Assembly: GCF_021401345.1 (NCBI RefSeq)
Contig: NZ_JACBGE010000005.1
Coordinates: 1 to 64,000 of the forward strand
Reading direction: 5' to 3'
Source: Hydrogenophaga sp. NFH-34
GTDB taxonomy: Bacteria; Pseudomonadota; Gammaproteobacteria; Burkholderiales; Burkholderiaceae_C
DNA: 64,000 nucleotides
A program made the position numbers and the translations under genes. Of this stretch, positions 62,138 to 64,000 are shown piece after piece. Below the pieces are notes generated by a model, which was given only the letters and a program-made list of their open reading frames with translations, was not told the origin of the DNA and ran no database searches. Numbering within the stretch: the first letter of the stretch is position 1; each line of letters begins with the position of its first letter.

Positions 62138-63444
62138 TTCAGGAGTCCTGGAAGAAAGGTGATGATCTGGGGGGCGGCGGTCATGATGGTCATGCCGCAC
62201 ACGACGGTGGCCACGATCGGCCAGCTCGCGGCGAACACCTGCTGGATGTTCAGGTGCTCGGGTGCCGCGGCCCGCAGCGCGAACAGCGTGTAGCCGAAGG
62301 GCGGCGTCAGGGAGGCCAGCGTCATGTTGATCGAGAACTGGGTCCAGAACCAGATGGGATCAAAGCCCATCGCCGCCACGATCGGGGCATAAAGCGGGAT
62401 CGCCAGCAGCATGAAGGCGAACTGGTCGATGAACATGCAGAGGACGAAGGGGATCAGCATGAGGAGGAAGAACATCACCAGCGGATGCACGGTGAGGTCC
62501 GTGACGGCCTGAACGAGGTCCGTGGTCGCGCCGGTGAAGGCCAGCAACTGGCCGAACAGCACAGCCGTCGACACGATGATCAGGATCATCCCGCTGATGC
62601 GCACGGAGCTGGCAATCGCGTCGCGCAGCATCCGCAGGTCCAGCTTGCGGTAGCAGGCCGCCGCGAGCAGGGCGCCCACCACGCCGGTGGCGGCGGATTC
62701 CGAGGGCGTGGCGATGCCCAGCAGCATGAGGCCCATGACCGACGCGATGATCAAGGTGAATGGCAGCAGGCTCACGGTCGCGCGCAGCACGTCGGCCAGG
62801 CGCGGCCTCGGCCCCGCCTCCTCCACCGGTGCCAGGGTCGGGTCGCGCGCGATGCGCCAGTACACGTAGACCACGAACAGGCCGGCCAGCATCAGGCCGG
62901 GCAATATGCCGGCGATCAGCAGGTCTGAAATCGACACGTTGGCCAGCGAGCCAATGACGACCGCCAGCAGGCTTGGGGGGATGATGGGCGCGAGCGACGC
63001 GCCGCCCTGGATCACCGAGGCCGACAGCTGCGGGTCGTAGCCGCGGCGCACCATGGTGGGCAGCACGGAGCGCCCCAGCATGGCCACGACCGCCACGGCC
63101 GAACCGCACAGTGCGCCGAAGATGGTCGACAGGATCACCGTGAACACATAGAGGCGCCCGCGGATGCGGCCGATCATCTGGTTGACGGCATCGAAGACGA
63201 CTTCGACCGCACCGGACCGAAAGAGGATTTCTCCCATCAGGACGAACAGAGGAATCGTCGTCATGTTCAGCGAGGTGAGCGAGTCCACCACGCTGTTGAC
63301 GAGCAGGCCCACGCCGCTGTTGCCGAAGAAGTACCAGATGCCGATGCCGTTGAGCAGGAGAAATCCCAGGTAGATCGGCACACCGGTGAGCAATACGATC
63401 ACCAGGATGAGCAGGCCTCCTGAGAGGGCGGATGCGGGTTCCAT
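62134..63444 (-). CDS. TRAP transporter large permease, DctM-like
   Basis: The 436-residue protein has about twelve hydrophobic segments with family blocks TTIPLFVLMGEILFRSG near 62, FGALCGSAVAVVAMLGR near 110 and GGASLAPIIPPSLLAVVIGS near 147. It moves organic acids across the inner membrane with sodium, together with the small permease DctQ and a periplasmic DctP that would lie right of the window. The operon order is DctQ, DctM, hydrolase. Ligand unknown. Confidence 0.95.
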   Translation of the reverse strand: MEPASALSGGLLILVIVLLTGVPIYLGFLLLNGIGIWYFFGNSGVGLLVNSVVDSLTSLNMTTIPLFVLMGEILFRSGAVEVVFDAVNQMIGRIRGRLYVFTVILSTIFGALCGSAVAVVAMLGRSVLPTMVRRGYDPQLSASVIQGGASLAPIIPPSLLAVVIGSLANVSISDLLIAGILPGLMLAGLFVVYVYWRIARDPTLAPVEEAGPRPRLADVLRATVSLLPFTLIIASVMGLMLLGIATPSESAATGVVGALLAAACYRKLDLRMLRDAIASSVRISGMILIIVSTAVLFGQLLAFTGATTDLVQAVTDLTVHPLVMFFLLMLIPFVLCMFIDQFAFMLLAIPLYAPIVAAMGFDPIWFWTQFSINMTLASLTPPFGYTLFALRAAAPEHLNIQQVFAASWPIVATVVCGMTIMTAAPQIITFLPGLLK

Positions 63445-63479
63445 CGCGTTGTTTCTTTCGATGAGGACGTTCAGCGGGG

Positions 63480-63989
63480 TCAGTGCGGGGAGGAGGGCGC
63501 CGAAGGGCTGGGCACGCCCACCGCCAGCCACACCAGGTGCAGCGCCGCGTCGGCAAATCCGCAGGCGACGACGGCCGTGATCCACCACTTCGGAATGGCC
63601 AGGGCGGAGACGGTCTCCAGGCCTTGGCGCGCCTGGTCCACGGTCACACCGATGAAGACCGCCGTGAGCGCGAGCAGGCAGGCCGCGGCGCCTGCGTGGA
63701 TCCAGCGCTGCAACACGGCTTGGTGCCGCGGAGTGAGCCGCTCCACGAGGGAGGTGATGGCCACGTGCCCCCGGTTGCGCGTGATGTCGGGCAACGCCAG
63801 CGCGACGGAGGCACACAGCGCGTACTGCGCGGTCTCCGATGCCCAGAGCGTCGGTGCGCTGAACACGTAGCGACAGACCACCTCGACGAGGTATGCGCTG
63901 GCCAGTGTCACCAGCGCCAGGCACGAGAGGCTGAAGGACGCCGACGTCCAGCGGTCGTGCCAGCGCCTGAGCGGGTGAAGCACCTGCAT
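63480..63989 (-). CDS. TRAP transporter small permease, DctQ-like
   Basis: The 169-residue protein has four hydrophobic segments and the blocks LVEVVCRYVFSAPTLWASETAQYAL near 34 and DITRNRGHVAITSLVERLTP near 68 (segments), both conserved in DctQ. It partners with DctM. It is 35 bases upstream of the DctM gene. The remaining eleven bases of the window are too short to show the expected binding-protein gene. Confidence 0.92.
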   Translation of the reverse strand: MQVLHPLRRWHDRWTSASFSLSCLALVTLASAYLVEVVCRYVFSAPTLWASETAQYALCASVALALPDITRNRGHVAITSLVERLTPRHQAVLQRWIHAGAAACLLALTAVFIGVTVDQARQGLETVSALAIPKWWITAVVACGFADAALHLVWLAVGVPSPSAPSSPH

Positions 63990-64000
63990 CAGCGGGCCAG

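Overview
The window is a GC-rich, densely coded chromosomal segment with short intergenic gaps. Its gene content is typical of a betaproteobacterium of the order Burkholderiales, most likely family Comamonadaceae (Hydrogenophaga/Acidovorax-like). The support is a type A RNase P RNA, an argB-slmA neighbourhood, many Bug/TctC-type and Liv-type transport genes, LysR and AraC regulators beside small catabolic operons, and two families of intergenic hairpin repeats. This assignment is inference; no 16S rRNA lies in the window. I found no tRNA, CRISPR array or prophage.

Layout. 1-1.8 kb is a mobile corner: the end of an IS3 element, an IS110/IS1111-type element, and a 98-residue membrane protein gene flanked by integron-like core sites. 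1.8-10 kb holds rnpB, a composite repeat, a MATE exporter, DUF2239, an FAD oxidoreductase, a glycine-zipper protein, htpX, and the minus-strand run LysR-pyrC-DUF3025-glutamine synthetase-like. 12.5-19.5 kb holds an omega-amino acid:pyruvate aminotransferase, rnk, a HypT-like LysR gene, argB, a two-component system and slmA. 19.6-30.7 kb is a fatty-acid block: a TetR gene, a long acyl-CoA dehydrogenase, DUF2147, a FadN-type hydratase/dehydrogenase, thiolase and thioesterase, then a patatin-type outer membrane phospholipase and a stand-alone enoyl-CoA hydratase.

33.3-41.7 kb is a branched-chain-type ABC transporter (binding protein, LivG, LivF, LivH, LivM). It runs directly into a TIM-barrel PEP-hydrolase-like gene, an SRPBCC gene and a Tm-1-like (UPF0261) ATP-binding gene, and an AraC gene lies inside the operon on the opposite strand. 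This looks like an uptake-plus-metabolism module for an unidentified compound. 42.8-46 kb is a small LysR/tautomerase/hydrolase/Bug operon carrying two apparent lesions. 46-50.3 kb is an ECF42-type sigma factor cluster (three VOC, two SRPBCC and one DGPF/YciI protein, with the sigma gene last) preceded by a sequence resembling an ECF42 promoter.

50.4-60.5 kb holds two thioesterase genes, a glycerophosphodiesterase lipoprotein, a Tim44-like protein, a TetR gene with an acyl-CoA dehydrogenase, a GlxA-type AraC regulator, and a lipoprotein Ntn-hydrolase acylase followed by a small HExxH protein. 60.5-64 kb holds a truncated remnant of a class II HMG-CoA reductase next to a hydrolase-TRAP transporter operon that continues past the right edge.

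The observations I would check first are the two repeat families whose copies keep base pairing through compensatory changes, the ECF42 cluster and its promoter, the Liv/Tm-1-like/TIM-barrel/SRPBCC module, and the damaged LysR-Bug cluster.
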